Shown piece by piece: positions 32,441-42,432 of a stretch of 64,000 bases of DNA. The position numbers were made by a program, and so were the translations under genes. The DNA is from Pararge aegeria (taxonomy: Eukaryota > Arthropoda > Insecta > Lepidoptera > Nymphalidae): the NCBI RefSeq assembly GCF_905163445.1, contig NC_053187.1, forward strand, positions 18,957,001 to 19,021,000. Direction: 5' to 3'. The notes below the pieces were generated by a model that searched no databases, was not told where the DNA came from, and saw only the letters and a program-made list of their open reading frames with translations. Position 1 is the first letter of the stretch. Each line of letters opens with the position of its first letter.

Positions 32441-32869
32441 TCTTTGTCATATTTATTATGACAGAAATATATGAAGCTGGGATGCAAAAGAGCTTTTGAA
32501 AAAAGAATATCTGAGTATCATAGGAACCTATGGAGGCTACCAAAACTAGAGCATATTACAGCCTTTTTTAAACAATAGAGGAAATATGTTCCATCCGAAC
32601 ACACCCGCGGCCCGCTATGCAACTGTTTAGTAAAACAATAAACCTTTCAAGATGTATATGATTACCTACTCCTTTACGGTTCACTCGCTATGGGCCGCAC
32701 CGTGAAGCATTGCGACAGCGACTCGTGATTGTCGATTGTGTGTGTATCCTCTTTGATTAATATACGATGCATCTATTTAATCATACTGTGATCAGAAACT
32801 AGTTGATTTGTAGACGAGAACGAACAATAGACGTGCACAACCTTTTTTTCACGCATTTGGTCTTATGCG

Positions 32870-33145
32870 TGGAGGAACCGGGTTCGATCCGACGCAGCGG
32901 CAATCTGGAAATTTATAGTTTCTGAAGTAGACCCACCCTCCTCCCACCTCCCAAGCCTCTCACCAGAACAGGTCCTGGCCTGGTGGGACGCTATTGTCAG
33001 TTACCACCCTATAGAAATGACGTGTCGCCAAGCGATTTAGCGTTGGTTTACGATGCAAGTATGTCTCTGATATAACTCTTATACCCCTAAAAGATTAGCC
33101 CGCTACCATCTTCGACTGCATCATTGTTTACCACCAGGTTATTGA
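32870..33145 (+). mobile_element. SINE-C, nearly full
   Basis: ATGCGTGGAGGAACCGGGTT, CGATCCGACGCAGCGGCAAT, GAATTTATAGTTTCTGAAG-like start of the body, TTACCACCCTATAGAAATGA, GTGTCGCCAAGCGATTTAGC, AGCCCGCTACCATCTTCGAC, ATCATTGTTTACCACCAGGT. Confidence 0.8.
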
Positions 33146-33149
33146 ATTG

Positions 33150-33228
33150 CTAATATCTCAGTGGGTAGAACTTCGACTTCACTTTCGGGGGCCCGGTTCG
33201 AATCCCAGTACGTTTCTCTAACATATCT
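33150..33228 (+). mobile_element. SINE-B head
   Basis: TTGCTAATATCTCAGTGGGT, AGAACTTCGACTTCACTTTC, GGGGGCCCGGTTCGAATCCC (box B intact). Cut off after CTCTAAC by SINE-A sequence. Confidence 0.7.
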
Positions 33229-33292
33229 AAGCTACGCTTACTTTAGGGCTAGGTGGCGATGTGTGTGCCGTAGTAAATTTATTAATTATTTA
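33222..33292 (+). mobile_element. SINE-A 3' fragment
   Basis: TAAGCTACGCTTACTTTAGG, GCTAGGTGGCGATGTGTGTG, then TTTATTAATTATTTA. Joined directly to the preceding SINE-B head, making a chimeric tRNA-head plus SINE-A tail. Confidence 0.7.
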
Positions 33293-33949
33293 TACCACTG
33301 AATTGTTTTCAAAGGTCATGCATTATTTTTCTTTCTTCCAACCGAGATATCTCCGAACTTTCCGGTAATTTACCAAAAATAGAATCGGCGCCCGCGGCAC
33401 GTGAACCGGTTGTGATCAATAATATTATCTCATCTGGACATCTCACTCTCATTATCTCTTATGAACATAAAATTTAATTATGTAAAAGTGAACATTTGAA
33501 TAGGTCATAATAATAAACGACAATCTAGTATAAAAAACAACAACTTTAATTTTTTGTGTTCACTTTTTTTTTCACAAAAAGTTGGTCAATTATAATTATT
33601 ATTATTAAGGATAGGGAAATTTATTTATTTATTTGGGTTCACAAACAACAACACAATATCACATTACATAATGGTATACATAGTACAAATAATTACTTCA
33701 TCGGCATTATTCAAGCGGCATCAACTGCGTAAACCACATATTACGTATAATATTTAAAAATGGGGCTTTTTCAAAACCTAATAAAACATAATTGTTGCAA
33801 TCCATTTTAACCCGAGAAGTTTAAAACCCCATATTATATTTATACGAAATTGTTTTTAGCTACCTACGAGTATGTTCGGTTTTACCGCAGCATCGTTTCA
33901 TCAAGCTTGCATACTAGATATGAAATAGGCATTGAATTAAGAAAATACA

Positions 33950-34330
33950 GAATCCTCATTCAGCCATTATTATTACAGTATGCAGTGCATTATGTCCAAA
34001 AACAGTGAAAACGCCCCCGCACGTCTCACTTTACACCCGCGGAATGTTGCTAGGTCACAAATATTGTCACATTTTTTTATTTTATAGTGAACGCTTAGAA
34101 CATTATTAGGTAAAATAATTACCAACTAGTAACTGCTCAATGGTTATGAAGTGACCGTTTGTTGGAGCAACCAATCTAAAGTGTAGTGGTTTAGATGCTT
34201 CAATATTAGTCGTGCACACGGTTTCTGTATGTTCTTAATTCTGTCGAGATAGGGATACTTTATGTACCACAAAAGCGCCAGGGTGGCGTTCATGGGAAAT
34301 ACAAATATGTAGACCAGTTTCCTAATCATA
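33950..34330 (-). mobile_element. LINE-G ORF2 C-terminal fragment
   Basis: The minus frame 34144-34329 reads NATLALLWYIKYPYLDRIKN, IQKPCARLILKHLNHYTLDW, LLQQ. A LD+I.+IQK.CAR.I segment is what follows the RT domain in jockey-like LINEs. The flanking AGAATCCTCATTCAGCCATT is shared with 12155. Truncated. Confidence 0.5.
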
Positions 34331-34334
34331 GCTT

Positions 34335-35140
34335 AACATAATAAATCGATATTGGCACAATCTTGCATTGAGATATCTTGTATTCTGGGGACACATAGGA
34401 TGCCTTTTATTTCCAAAAAACAAACGATTCCCGCTGTATTTATCAACAGCTAGTTAGTAAATAATTGAAATGTTTCTGGTACTGCACAGTTGTCACGTAG
34501 TCAGCAAGATGCGCCTGCGCGTGGCAGTTGAAGGCCGATGAAAGGTCACAGCCTCTCAATTGACCACTTTTGCATCCAACACCTCTTCTTTACGTGAATC
34601 TCTACTGATATTTTAATAGTTGATTTCGAAACATACTTTGTGTATTGTTCTAACACTATAGATAGCTTTATTATTTATACAAATAGCCTTAAATCCAGTT
34701 GCGCATGGAGTAGCAATAACTATATCGATTTTCAGATTATACCCTGACACTATAATTTTTTTTTGCATATAACGTCGATTTTGACACTCTACGGCCTATA
34801 AATATATTTAAAATTACGTCCATCCATCGCCCGGTACATCGAAAGTCGAACAATAAACACATTTGTTTTTTAAATAAAGCAATTATAATAATGCAACGAT
34901 TTCAACGATACATCTTGGTGTGGAAATCACTGTAGATTACCTATTCTAAGTGTTTTTGTGTTCAACTAAAAATATTGAGATTGTCAACTGTGATATGTAT
35001 ATAATATAAGTATATAATTTTTTAATAATAATATTATATACCTAATAATAATAAATTATTATGAAGTAGCTTTTGCAACCGCGCACTCGCGTTATTTTAG
35101 ATTTTGTCAATTACTAGAACTTTGTCAATTTCTAACAGTA
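34335..35140. other. Interval without recognised features
   Basis: No repeat or frame supported. Ends in an (AAT)n-rich part around 35025-35060. Confidence 0.4.
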
Positions 35141-35145
35141 TTTTT

Positions 35146-35220
35146 ATGACATAAATGCAAAATTGCATGATGAATACGAAATAATCATGAATTCATGATG
35201 AAATTTTGCATTCATGTCAT
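35146..35220. repeat. 75-bp inverted repeat (hairpin)
   Basis: The left arm ATGACATAAATGCAAAATTG pairs with the right arm AATTTTGCATTCATGTCAT; 28-base arms with about three mismatches. The loop itself contains the palindrome ATCATGAATTCATGAT. Not part of a repeat I recognise. Confidence 0.75.
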
Positions 35221-35790
35221 GCAACGAACATTCATGCAAACAAACTAATTTTACTTTCACATTTATACTTTTTTTTTAATTATTGATTTATGATACAAAT
35301 AAACAATTAATAACAAAACCGCCTGCCCTAGTTTTCTCGATTCTTGTCTAAAGGCGCTACACGTTCTAAAAAAGAACCTCTATTGCTACTTTAAGGATGA
35401 GGCATCACCTTTTAAACACAAAGCAATTGAGGCTCCGGCGTAATATTTTACACAACCTTAAAAAATACCGATATAAAACAATCAATGTTGGTCGTTAACC
35501 TTTTCTTGATGACCCCTGTTTCATCACTGTCGGTAGAGGAAACATCTTTAACACGGGTAACTAAAGTGCCTTCGATTATTATTGGTTATAATGCGCCCTT
35601 TTAATTTCCTAATTTGGTTAAAAAGATGTCTGTAATCAGTCATGGGCCGCTATTAGGAAATCATGCCATTTATTGCTTTTTCATTAATGTAAAGCCACCA
35701 TTCCGTGACATTTAACTTTTTGAGCAGACGATATACCATTTTGAAATAACTCACACTATTACTTGACCTTGACTTTGCCTGCATTAAACT

Positions 35791-36019
35791 CAGTGGCGTG
35801 CATAGAGGGTATGCACAGGGTATGAAGATGATATAAAATAAAGATCTGCATTACGAGTTGTAGAAAACTTAAGGATAGGCTTTGTAAGTGTTTTAAATTC
35901 TCAAAATTAGAATTTGCGTTTTTAAAACTCTGCTCTTGAGAATTTAACACTCGTACTGGAGATTTTCTTCATTTTTTATCATCTGCATGCCCTGTGCATA
36001 CCCTCTATGCACGCCACAA
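35791..36019. mobile_element. hAT-like MITE, 229 bp
   Basis: Starts CAGTGGCGTGCATAGAGGGT and ends CCTCTATGCACGCCACAA. The arms match over about 50 bases (TATGCACAGGG, GATGATA). Flanks are ATTAAACT (35783-35790) and TTTAAACT (36020-36027), an 8-bp duplication with one change. The last two bases differ from the expected TG. Same terminal motif as the MITE at 7209. The 63-codon frame inside is not a gene. Confidence 0.85.
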
Positions 36020-36384
36020 TTTAAACTCTGGACAATATGTTATGAGTCTCAAACACACGTAATGTTCTGATGTAGAGGAGCAGCAGAGCAACGCACAGCA
36101 TACCTTGGCTCTCCAGCATCGCTCCCTGAAGCACTTGGCGACCTGGGCGGCCTGCTAAGCTTCTGGAGTGAGCTCGGCTGGCTAGAGTGACCCAGGGGAC
36201 CAGAGGCACTACGTGCAATGGAAAGTTCCGGCCGACTAAGTACGGAGACAAGCCCAGGGGAAAAAAGAAGAAGAAGAAGATGTTATGAGCCTCAGTAGTC
36301 TTCTTACTAACTTTGGAACAGTCGTACCTATTTCACAACTAATAATAAATATTATATACTTGGTAACCCAGGTAGCAAGTTAGC

Positions 36385-36690
36385 GTTCACTACGTAGAGA
36401 TCAGAAACCATATTGGAATCACTGACATCGTTCGAAGAGTAGCTGCCCTGAAGCTGGGTGGGCCACGTATTGACACGGGCGAAACTACATAGTTTCCAGC
36501 ACCGACCCAATGATGCCTGTTTATCGTATTTTAACCGGACATACTTCGGTGAGTGTGCTCAGAAACTTCACAATCTTGTTCCTCCGTCCCCGTTACACCA
36601 CAAAACAGCGAGACACCGTGAGCAGTGGCATCCTTATGTGGTTGATATTCCATCAACTCGTACCTAACGTTTTTTTATCCAAATTTCTGA
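36385..36690 (+). mobile_element. LINE-R ORF2 C-terminal fragment (mosaic)
   Basis: The first part in plus frame, IRNHIGITDIVRRVAALKLG, recalls the RTE ..TRVTDI..RVA.LKW segment. The next part, GECAQKLHNLVPPSPLHHKT, ARHREQWHPYVVDIPSTRT, is the jockey-like LINE-R C-terminus also found at 54400-54560 (minus). Two LINEs appear to be joined here. Stops and shifts are present. Confidence 0.65.
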
Positions 36691-37019
36691 GAATATTTTG
36701 CTTGATTTCGTATGAGAAAACAGACCATAGAAAATAAGAAATAATATCGAACTAAACCTACAACTTATACAATTGATAAAGATTAAATACAATTAATTAT
36801 ATTTTTCTACTATACTAAATATACTTTATGTTTTCTTTAATAGATTACACTAAGGTTTTCCGCTATTCCTAATAAGGCACTGATAACGAAAGGGACTGGA
36901 TATAATATCAACATATATATGTTAGTCAATGCGACTGCTTGTATGTAAGTCAATGCATATTATACAGTGATATAACATATAATTTGCATTGTATGGATAG
37001 GCCAGTCAAGACCATCTGC

Positions 37020-37215
37020 CTTCATTATCATTGCCTGCGTGTTTGTTTGTCCGTGAGTTTTTGTGTGTGGCTGTCTGTGGCATCGTAACTTCCGAACGGA
37101 TAAACCGATTTCGATTATGTTGTTTTTTCATTGAAAGGTGTTCTAAGGTATGTTTGAAGAAAATCGATGCAAGATGGACCTCTTTTAAAAGGAAAAAAGA
37201 ATTCCTATTTCGGAA
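37020..37215 (+). mobile_element. Helitron-type fragment
   Basis: GTTTGTTTGTCCGTGAGTTT, CTGTCTGTGGCATCGTAACT, TCCGAACGGATAAACCGATT, then AAAATCGATGCAAGATGGAC. Similar sequence occurs at 52715-52880. Start and end motifs not seen. Confidence 0.5.
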
Positions 37216-37386
37216 CATTCCTCATTAGTGCTATACGCTATTGGTCTTAGCGTGATGGTAGCCTGTAGCCTTATTAGATAAATAGGCTATTCAACACTGA
37301 AAGAGTTTTTAAAATCGGCCAATGGGTTCTTAAGCGTTCAAGTAAACAAACAAACTAACTCTTCAGCTTTATATATTAGTTTCAGA
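37216..37386 (-). mobile_element. Helitron 5' end, minus strand
   Basis: On minus it starts A|TCTGAAACTAATATATAAAG then CTGAAGAGTTAGTTTGTTTG, a common lepidopteran Helitron 5' end. The CTAG end was not found, so it is truncated. Confidence 0.65.
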
Positions 37387-37389
37387 TTT

Positions 37390-38465
37390 CAAGCTCTCTA
37401 AAAAACTATCTGTCTATTACTACTCGAACTAGGATAGAAAAGGATAGCATTACTGACTTATTAATTTAGTGTAGTTCAGATGTTTGTATACAATAAAGTA
37501 ACTGGCACCATTATTTACAGAAACAATATGATAAAGTAATACTAAAAGGTAATTTCGGTTGAAATGCCATAAGACACAGCTCAAGGTGAGAATTTTGCTT
37601 ATAATCTCGATTCTCGATAAGTTTCGCAAAATGTATTGACGCATTGTTGTTATTAGGTAACCGCGAAAGTCTCACTGAGCAACTTCGACGCGCGAGGCTC
37701 CAGTGCTCTCTCATTTTGGGATTTACTCATCACCCAGAAAGATTTTTTATCTACTTTTAAAACTACCTGTTACTTTAAATCTCCTCATAGAGCAAACTTT
37801 TTTGAACAAATGACTTGTACTTTAAAATAGGTTTACTCCTTATCCCAGGAAATCAAACGTCTCACTTAATCAAAATAACGTGGGCCCCAGTAATTATGTA
37901 TTTTACTATTATATATTTTAACTGTATAGTAAAATAGTTGTTTTCTGGGACTTTCGTTTTGTTTACATATTTTATTTTTTTTAATTACTAAGTCAGTCAA
38001 TTTTCCCGGGATAAAAAGAAGAGTGTAGAATGGGCGATGAACGGTGGACTAAAGTTAATTTATTAAAAACTGCCCGTTACCCACGGTTTCTGAACGGTTA
38101 ATGTAGCTTAAGGTTACAAAATGTAATTATTATGCATTATTATCAGTAGGAGAACGGTTTGGTAAACAATTATCCGTTGACCCAGGTTCAAGTCCGCCTG
38201 TACGTGACACGGTGGGCCACAGGTAAAAGACCTTTATCAAATTTGGAAATAAATCTGCCGGGGAGCAATCGCAATTATTATAATTGTAATTAAATTATGC
38301 TTGCGAAACGTTAATGTAAATTAATCGCTCCGCGTAGTCGCAGTTAGGATTATCTTAAGAGATAAATCGCACAGTAACGTGAGACCTATGATAATTCTTA
38401 TTGAAAATTATAATATGGTTTAAACATGAAGTTATATTATATTCGGATATTTACTACTTTATAAT
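37390..38465. other. Interval without recognised features
   Basis: About 1 kb. At 38160-38230 CCCAGGTTCAAGTCCGCCTG resembles a box B, but no box A lies at the right distance, so I do not call a tRNA or SINE. Confidence 0.4.
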
Positions 38466-38469
38466 ATCC

Positions 38470-38640
38470 TAACTCTAATATTCTTAACGCGAAAGTATGT
38501 TTCTTTATTGGTTTGTTACTCCTTACTTTACGCCGTAACTTAGCACCCAATCAATTTGTATTTTGGCACAGAGTTAGTTAAAAGAACGTATTAACACAGG
38601 TTAGTTCTTATTCCAGGAGAACAAACGGTTCACACTGGAT
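38470..38640 (+). mobile_element. Helitron 5' fragment
   Basis: CTCTAATATTCTTAACGCGA, AAGTATGTTTCTTTATTGGT, TTGTTACTCCTTACTTTACG resembles TAATATTATAAATGCGAAAG...TTTGTTTGTTACTC, the 5' part of a Helitron family. The 3' end is not identified. Confidence 0.5.
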
Positions 38641-38844
38641 TTGTTAAAAACCGTAATAACCGTGGACATGAACGTGGGCAACACCAATTATGTTATTCAA
38701 AAGTTGTTTTTTTAAATGTATAATAAATGAGCTGTTTTTCGCGTTATGTTAACCCTTCGGGAACGTGCTTTTCCGGGATACAAGTCATGTATCCATCTCC
38801 GGAAGGTAAGCTAAGCACCTGCTTCGTTTTCTATATATATAATA

Positions 38845-39140
38845 CTAGCTGTTGCCCGCGACTTCGTCTGCGTTTGATTTTGTTTTTAAAGCATTCAGTA
38901 TCGCTAAGCCTTAAATTAGTATAGTAGTATTATATGTATATAACATGTAACTGTCAATTAATTATAGAAAAATAATTTGCAATAAAATAAAATTGCGACT
39001 ATAATTAAAAATCTAAACTATCCTATCTCTTAAGTTGGAACAGGCTGCTCACGGTGTGCCAATTTAATTTAAAATCGGTTAAGTAGTTTAGGAGTCCATC
39101 GCGGACAAACATCGTGACAAGAGATTTATAATTATTAAGA
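38845..39140 (-). mobile_element. Non-autonomous Helitron, 296 bp
   Basis: On minus: start A|TCTTAATAATTATAAATC, end CGCGGGCAACAGCTAG|T. Plus reading has CTAGCTGTTGCCCGCGACTT and CGTCTGCGTTTGATTTTG, shared with the element at 18115. Confidence 0.82.
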
Positions 39141-39144
39141 TAAG

Positions 39145-40200
39145 TCTGCTATAATTTCTCTATATATATATAATATAAGTCTGGACTTCAATAATTCTAT
39201 TTTTAAATTTCAATAAATAATAAAAGCGTGACTCTGGTTAGTAAAATACTAAAATGGCGATATAAAGAAAACCTGAAATAAGATATTAATTTATCATCAA
39301 TGGATGAGGAAAGAAGCCACGGGATAGTATTCGTGTCTCTTATAAAATATAACAAAATACAAAAAACTTAATGATCCCAAGTCTTACTTGGTAGAACGTA
39401 AATCAAGACTAAATTGCAGTTTTCATCAATCAAGTTGCTATGTAATAAATTCACAATAATCTCTGTTCATAATAGCATCCATATTACAAAACTAATGTCA
39501 TATTTTTATATGTTTCTTGTGTATTCCAAGCCATTCGTTTTTTTTGGATTGCATTTAAGAGAATTGTCATTATCTTTATTAAAAAGGTTTTATAAATTAG
39601 CTTCTCTATTTTTTACAACTTTTATTTTAATGTAAACAGTCTTTTACTACATTTAAGTGTAGTAAAGTACGTTATAAAATTTTAAATACAAACAAGTAAA
39701 ATAGATATCTGGAGATCTCTTATAGATATAAACATACATAGTTTCCTTCTCAACATCTTTTCTTAATTATCTTTTGGGTTATTTCTGTTGGTACCTACTA
39801 ATGTATGGTTTTATTATTTTTACATCCAAACTTACTTAAGGATTTGGACAGAGTAATGGTATATTTAGACGCTGGAAGGGCAAGAATATCTTTAAAATTT
39901 CCGTGAAATTCTTTATTTTCTTTCATCTTCTGGCAACGAGCTGGTGTAGCAGTTCATTTTCAGAAGATGCTTGGTCATGTCATGTCATCAAACAAGTCAG
40001 AACATTCATAAATATAAACAAAAACAATTTCAAATTGCAAAAACTTACTAAATAGTTAAAATACTATACTTTTTACTAAACTATTGCACTAAGTGGTTTG
40101 TCTCTCTACTGAGTTCCAGCTATCGTCCTTTCATCCGTTCGTTCATTAGTTCTTACAAAATAATAAAAAAACGAGTGTGTACTTACGAGTATGTACACGC
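39145..40200. other. AT-rich flank of the DD82E transposon
   Basis: No repeat or gene recognised. A 73-codon plus frame (39414-39635) lacks motifs. Useful as unique flank for locating an empty site. Confidence 0.45.
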
Positions 40201-40210
40201 GTTAGAAGTA

Positions 40211-40250
40211 TAGATACATCAACTCAGTTGTGCGCGCGGCCCTATGTGTG
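40211..40250 (+). repeat. Left terminal inverted repeat
   Basis: TAGATACATCAACTCAGTTG then TGCGCGCGGCCCTATGTGTG. 39 of 40 bases match the reverse complement of the right repeat; the single difference is A versus T at position 8. CG-rich core, unlike the AT-rich flank. Confidence 0.95.
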
Positions 40251-40382
40251 GGTAAACCTTGTACATATACAGTGACTTTGTGTGCGTGACAAGAGGTACA
40301 GTCGGGTACAAATACAAATACAGTTATTTACGGGTTATATACGGGTTTTTTTTTAAAAAAACAGTTATTTGGTAATTTAATG

Positions 40383-40392
40383 TTTATTTATT
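40383..40392 (-). terminator. Transposase polyadenylation signals
   Basis: Two overlapping AATAAA hexamers on minus (plus TTTATTTATT), starting 6 bases after the stop codon. Position fits a compact 3' UTR ending inside the element. Confidence 0.6.
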
Positions 40393-40397
40393 GAACA

Positions 40398-41880
40398 TTA
40401 TTCTGAATCGCTACTTGAAAAATCAAATGATGAATTTTCGGATTCGCTGCTCTCATCAAGGTTAATTATGAATTCTGACTCCATGTCAAAATGTCTATAG
40501 TATTCTTCTTCTTTCTTTTGTACATGTCGACAAGTATTACCCCACATCCCTTCATCAATTTGACTTAAACATTCATTTATGAGTTTCATTATTTCCGTCA
40601 CATTTTGGTCGACATTACGCGAAGCAATATAATTTTTTAAAATTCCCCACACATTTTCTATGGGGTTTAGTTCAGGATGATATGGTGGCAATCGAAGAAC
40701 TTTTATGCCATATCGCTGAAGTATGTCATCAATCTTGTAACAGATATAGTTTTCTTTATTTTTTTTAATCAAATCATACAGTTCAATTTTTTTCATATCT
40801 TGATTAAAAGCTATATTTTTTTCTGTCAGCCATCTCTGCATTTCTATTTTTTTGGAATTCGAATTTGGGGCTCTGTCATTTTGAACGTTATGGTATGAGG
40901 CATTATCAAGCACAACCACAGAGTTAGGTGGAAGATTCGGTACTAGACGTTCTTTTAGCCACTTTTCATAGTTTTCCGCGTTCATGTTAGAATGGTAATC
41001 ACCAGAAACACTATTTGCTTTGTATGTCAATAGTGCGTTAGGTACGAAACCTTGTTCTGAACCAGCATGCACAATGATAATTCTTTGTCCTTTCGACAGG
41101 TTTCTCTTTAAAGGTGGTCCATCTTTATTACCCCATCCTTTGTTTTGAACATGATTAGTTAAGATATAGCTCTCATCTGTATATACGATACACCGATTTT
41201 CTTGACGGTATCTGAGTAAATTTTTTAGGTAGGAAAATCGTAGTTTTAGGATGTCATGCCGCTCTATAATAACACGTCTGTTATCCACAGTTTTTCGCCA
41301 TTTGTATCCCAACTTTAACAAAGCTGTACGCAGAGTCGAAATACTTCCATCATAGTTAAGTTTATCTTGAAATATTCTTTTCAACTTTAGCAAGGTAGGT
41401 AACTCACGATGTTCTAAATGGTAATTTTGAATAGTGGAACGTATAACATCAACGTTAAAGTTGTCTAATTCTAACTTCTTTAAACGTTTTTTACGGTCTT
41501 TATGCGGAGATTTAAACTTAGAGTCAGATTCTTTTCCTTCAGCCAATATATTAGTAACTGTTCTCTCTGATACCCCCACTGCCATTGCTGTTCTTTTCCG
41601 TACGCTATTTAAATGTTCACTTAGTTTCGATATTAAAATTGGACTTGCACTGCAAACTGGATCACTTACTAGTTCCAATATATCTCTCGCATCTATTTTC
41701 AGAAATTCGTATACCTTAGCAATGGTTTCTCGAGTCTAAAACAATAATACGTAAACGTCAACAAGGATATATTTTTTCGTATATAGAATCATAATAAATA
41801 CCTATTCATTACATCTAAATTTAAAAATAAAAAATATTTACCTGACTCCTTAAACATTTTTTCCGTGAAGAACTAGACAT
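40398..41880 (-). CDS. DD82E ITm transposase, two exons, 458 aa
   Basis: Cut-and-paste transposase. Exon 1 is 41880-41842 (ATG, 13 codons, MSSSSRKKCLRSQ), the intron is 41841-41736 (GT..AG), and exon 2 is 41735-40398 (445 codons plus TAA). The join keeps frame: ...LRSQ|TRETIAKVYEFLKI. The long open frame alone begins at a TTG in exon 2 and would lack the true start. N-terminal DNA-binding part: first helix-turn-helix around residues 50-80 (TAMAVGVSERTVTNILAEGK), second around 125-162 (SISTLRTALLKLGYKWRK). Catalytic triad: D200 (IVYTDES), D290 (VVLDNASYHN), E373 (PPYHPELNPIENVWGILK). D290 to E373 has 82 intervening residues. The insert carries MQRWLTEKNIAFNQDMKKIE, SAP-like. The tail is acidic and Ser-rich (residues ~435-458). 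No stop or frameshift seen; possibly functional. Confidence 0.92.
41736..41841 (-). other. Intron in the transposase gene, 106 bp
   Basis: Minus strand: AGTCAG|GTAAATATTTTTTATT ... ATTATTGTTTTAG|ACTCGA. Consensus donor and a T-rich acceptor. It restores a conserved QTRETI..VYEFL start and an ATG in a good context (gaaaATGTC). Confidence 0.8.
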
Positions 41881-41991
41881 TTTCGTAAACGACTGTACCC
41901 GTAAGAAAAAGCGATAGGAACACGTCTTGCTCGAACGACGACTGCCGCGTCACTGCCACACGAATGAAAGTTGTATATTTACAAGCGCACG

Positions 41992-42031
41992 CACACATAG
42001 GGCCGCGCGCACAACTGAGTTGAAGTATCTA
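41992..42031 (-). repeat. Right terminal inverted repeat
   Basis: Reverse complement of the left repeat with one mismatch; followed by the TA duplication at 42032-42033. Confidence 0.95.
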
Positions 42032-42339
42032 TAGTACTTCTTATACAAAATATTTTCAAAAATGGTATATGTATATAAAAAACTAACGAAAAAAGCTATT
42101 TAATACATTTAAAGTTTTATTATAACGCATCATGTAGTTAAATAAAGTTTATTTAAATATCACAAAAATAAAAGAAATGGATAATAAACATAATTAAATT
42201 AGGAATACTAAAAGACTCATTATGGGATAGCACAATTTCACTCAACATTAAAATTTGAGATTTTTGTACAATTAAATCACCGGAATGAGCCCGCATACTT
42301 TGACAATTGAAAGTGTACACTGTCAAACCTTATAGCTAA

Positions 42340-42432
42340 CAGAGTGTCCGTTTTTAGTGACGGTGTGCGCGCGCATCGTAAAAATTTACTCTCTTCATTT
42401 TTCCCTGACATGCCAAATGAATTTTAAAATAA
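42340..42432. repeat. CG-rich TIR-like block
   Basis: GTGACGGTGTGCGCGCGCAT then CGTAAAAATTTACTCTCTTC and ATTTTTCC. The reverse complement of 50150-50208 (CGGTGTGCGCGCGTATCGTA, AAAATTCACTCTCATC) matches closely. At 50 kb the same string sits inside a MITE. No second end found here. Confidence 0.6.

Larger units (their letters stand above)
40211..42031 (-). mobile_element. IS630-Tc1-mariner transposon, DD82E type, 1821 bp
   Basis: Complete element bounded by 40-bp inverted repeats that begin TAGATAC, flanked on both sides by TA (40209-40210 and 42032-42033), the target duplication of this superfamily. One gene on minus encodes a transposase with an apparently unbroken frame. Between TIR and stop codon (40251-40397) lie subterminal words such as GGTACAGTCGGGTAC, echoed in inverted sense near the other end (GACTGTACCCG at 41891). 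The site without the element would read GAAG-TA-GTACTTC. I recall DD82E elements described as a separate ITm group (named Sailor); this is from memory and unverified. Confidence 0.93.

Noticed and set aside
38160..38235. Possible tRNA around CCCAGGTTCAAGTCCGCCTG
   Set aside because: The B-box-like string lacks a box A at the right distance and no stems pair.
41434..41739. Plus frame opposite the transposase N-terminus
   Set aside because: Antisense shadow of the transposase gene.
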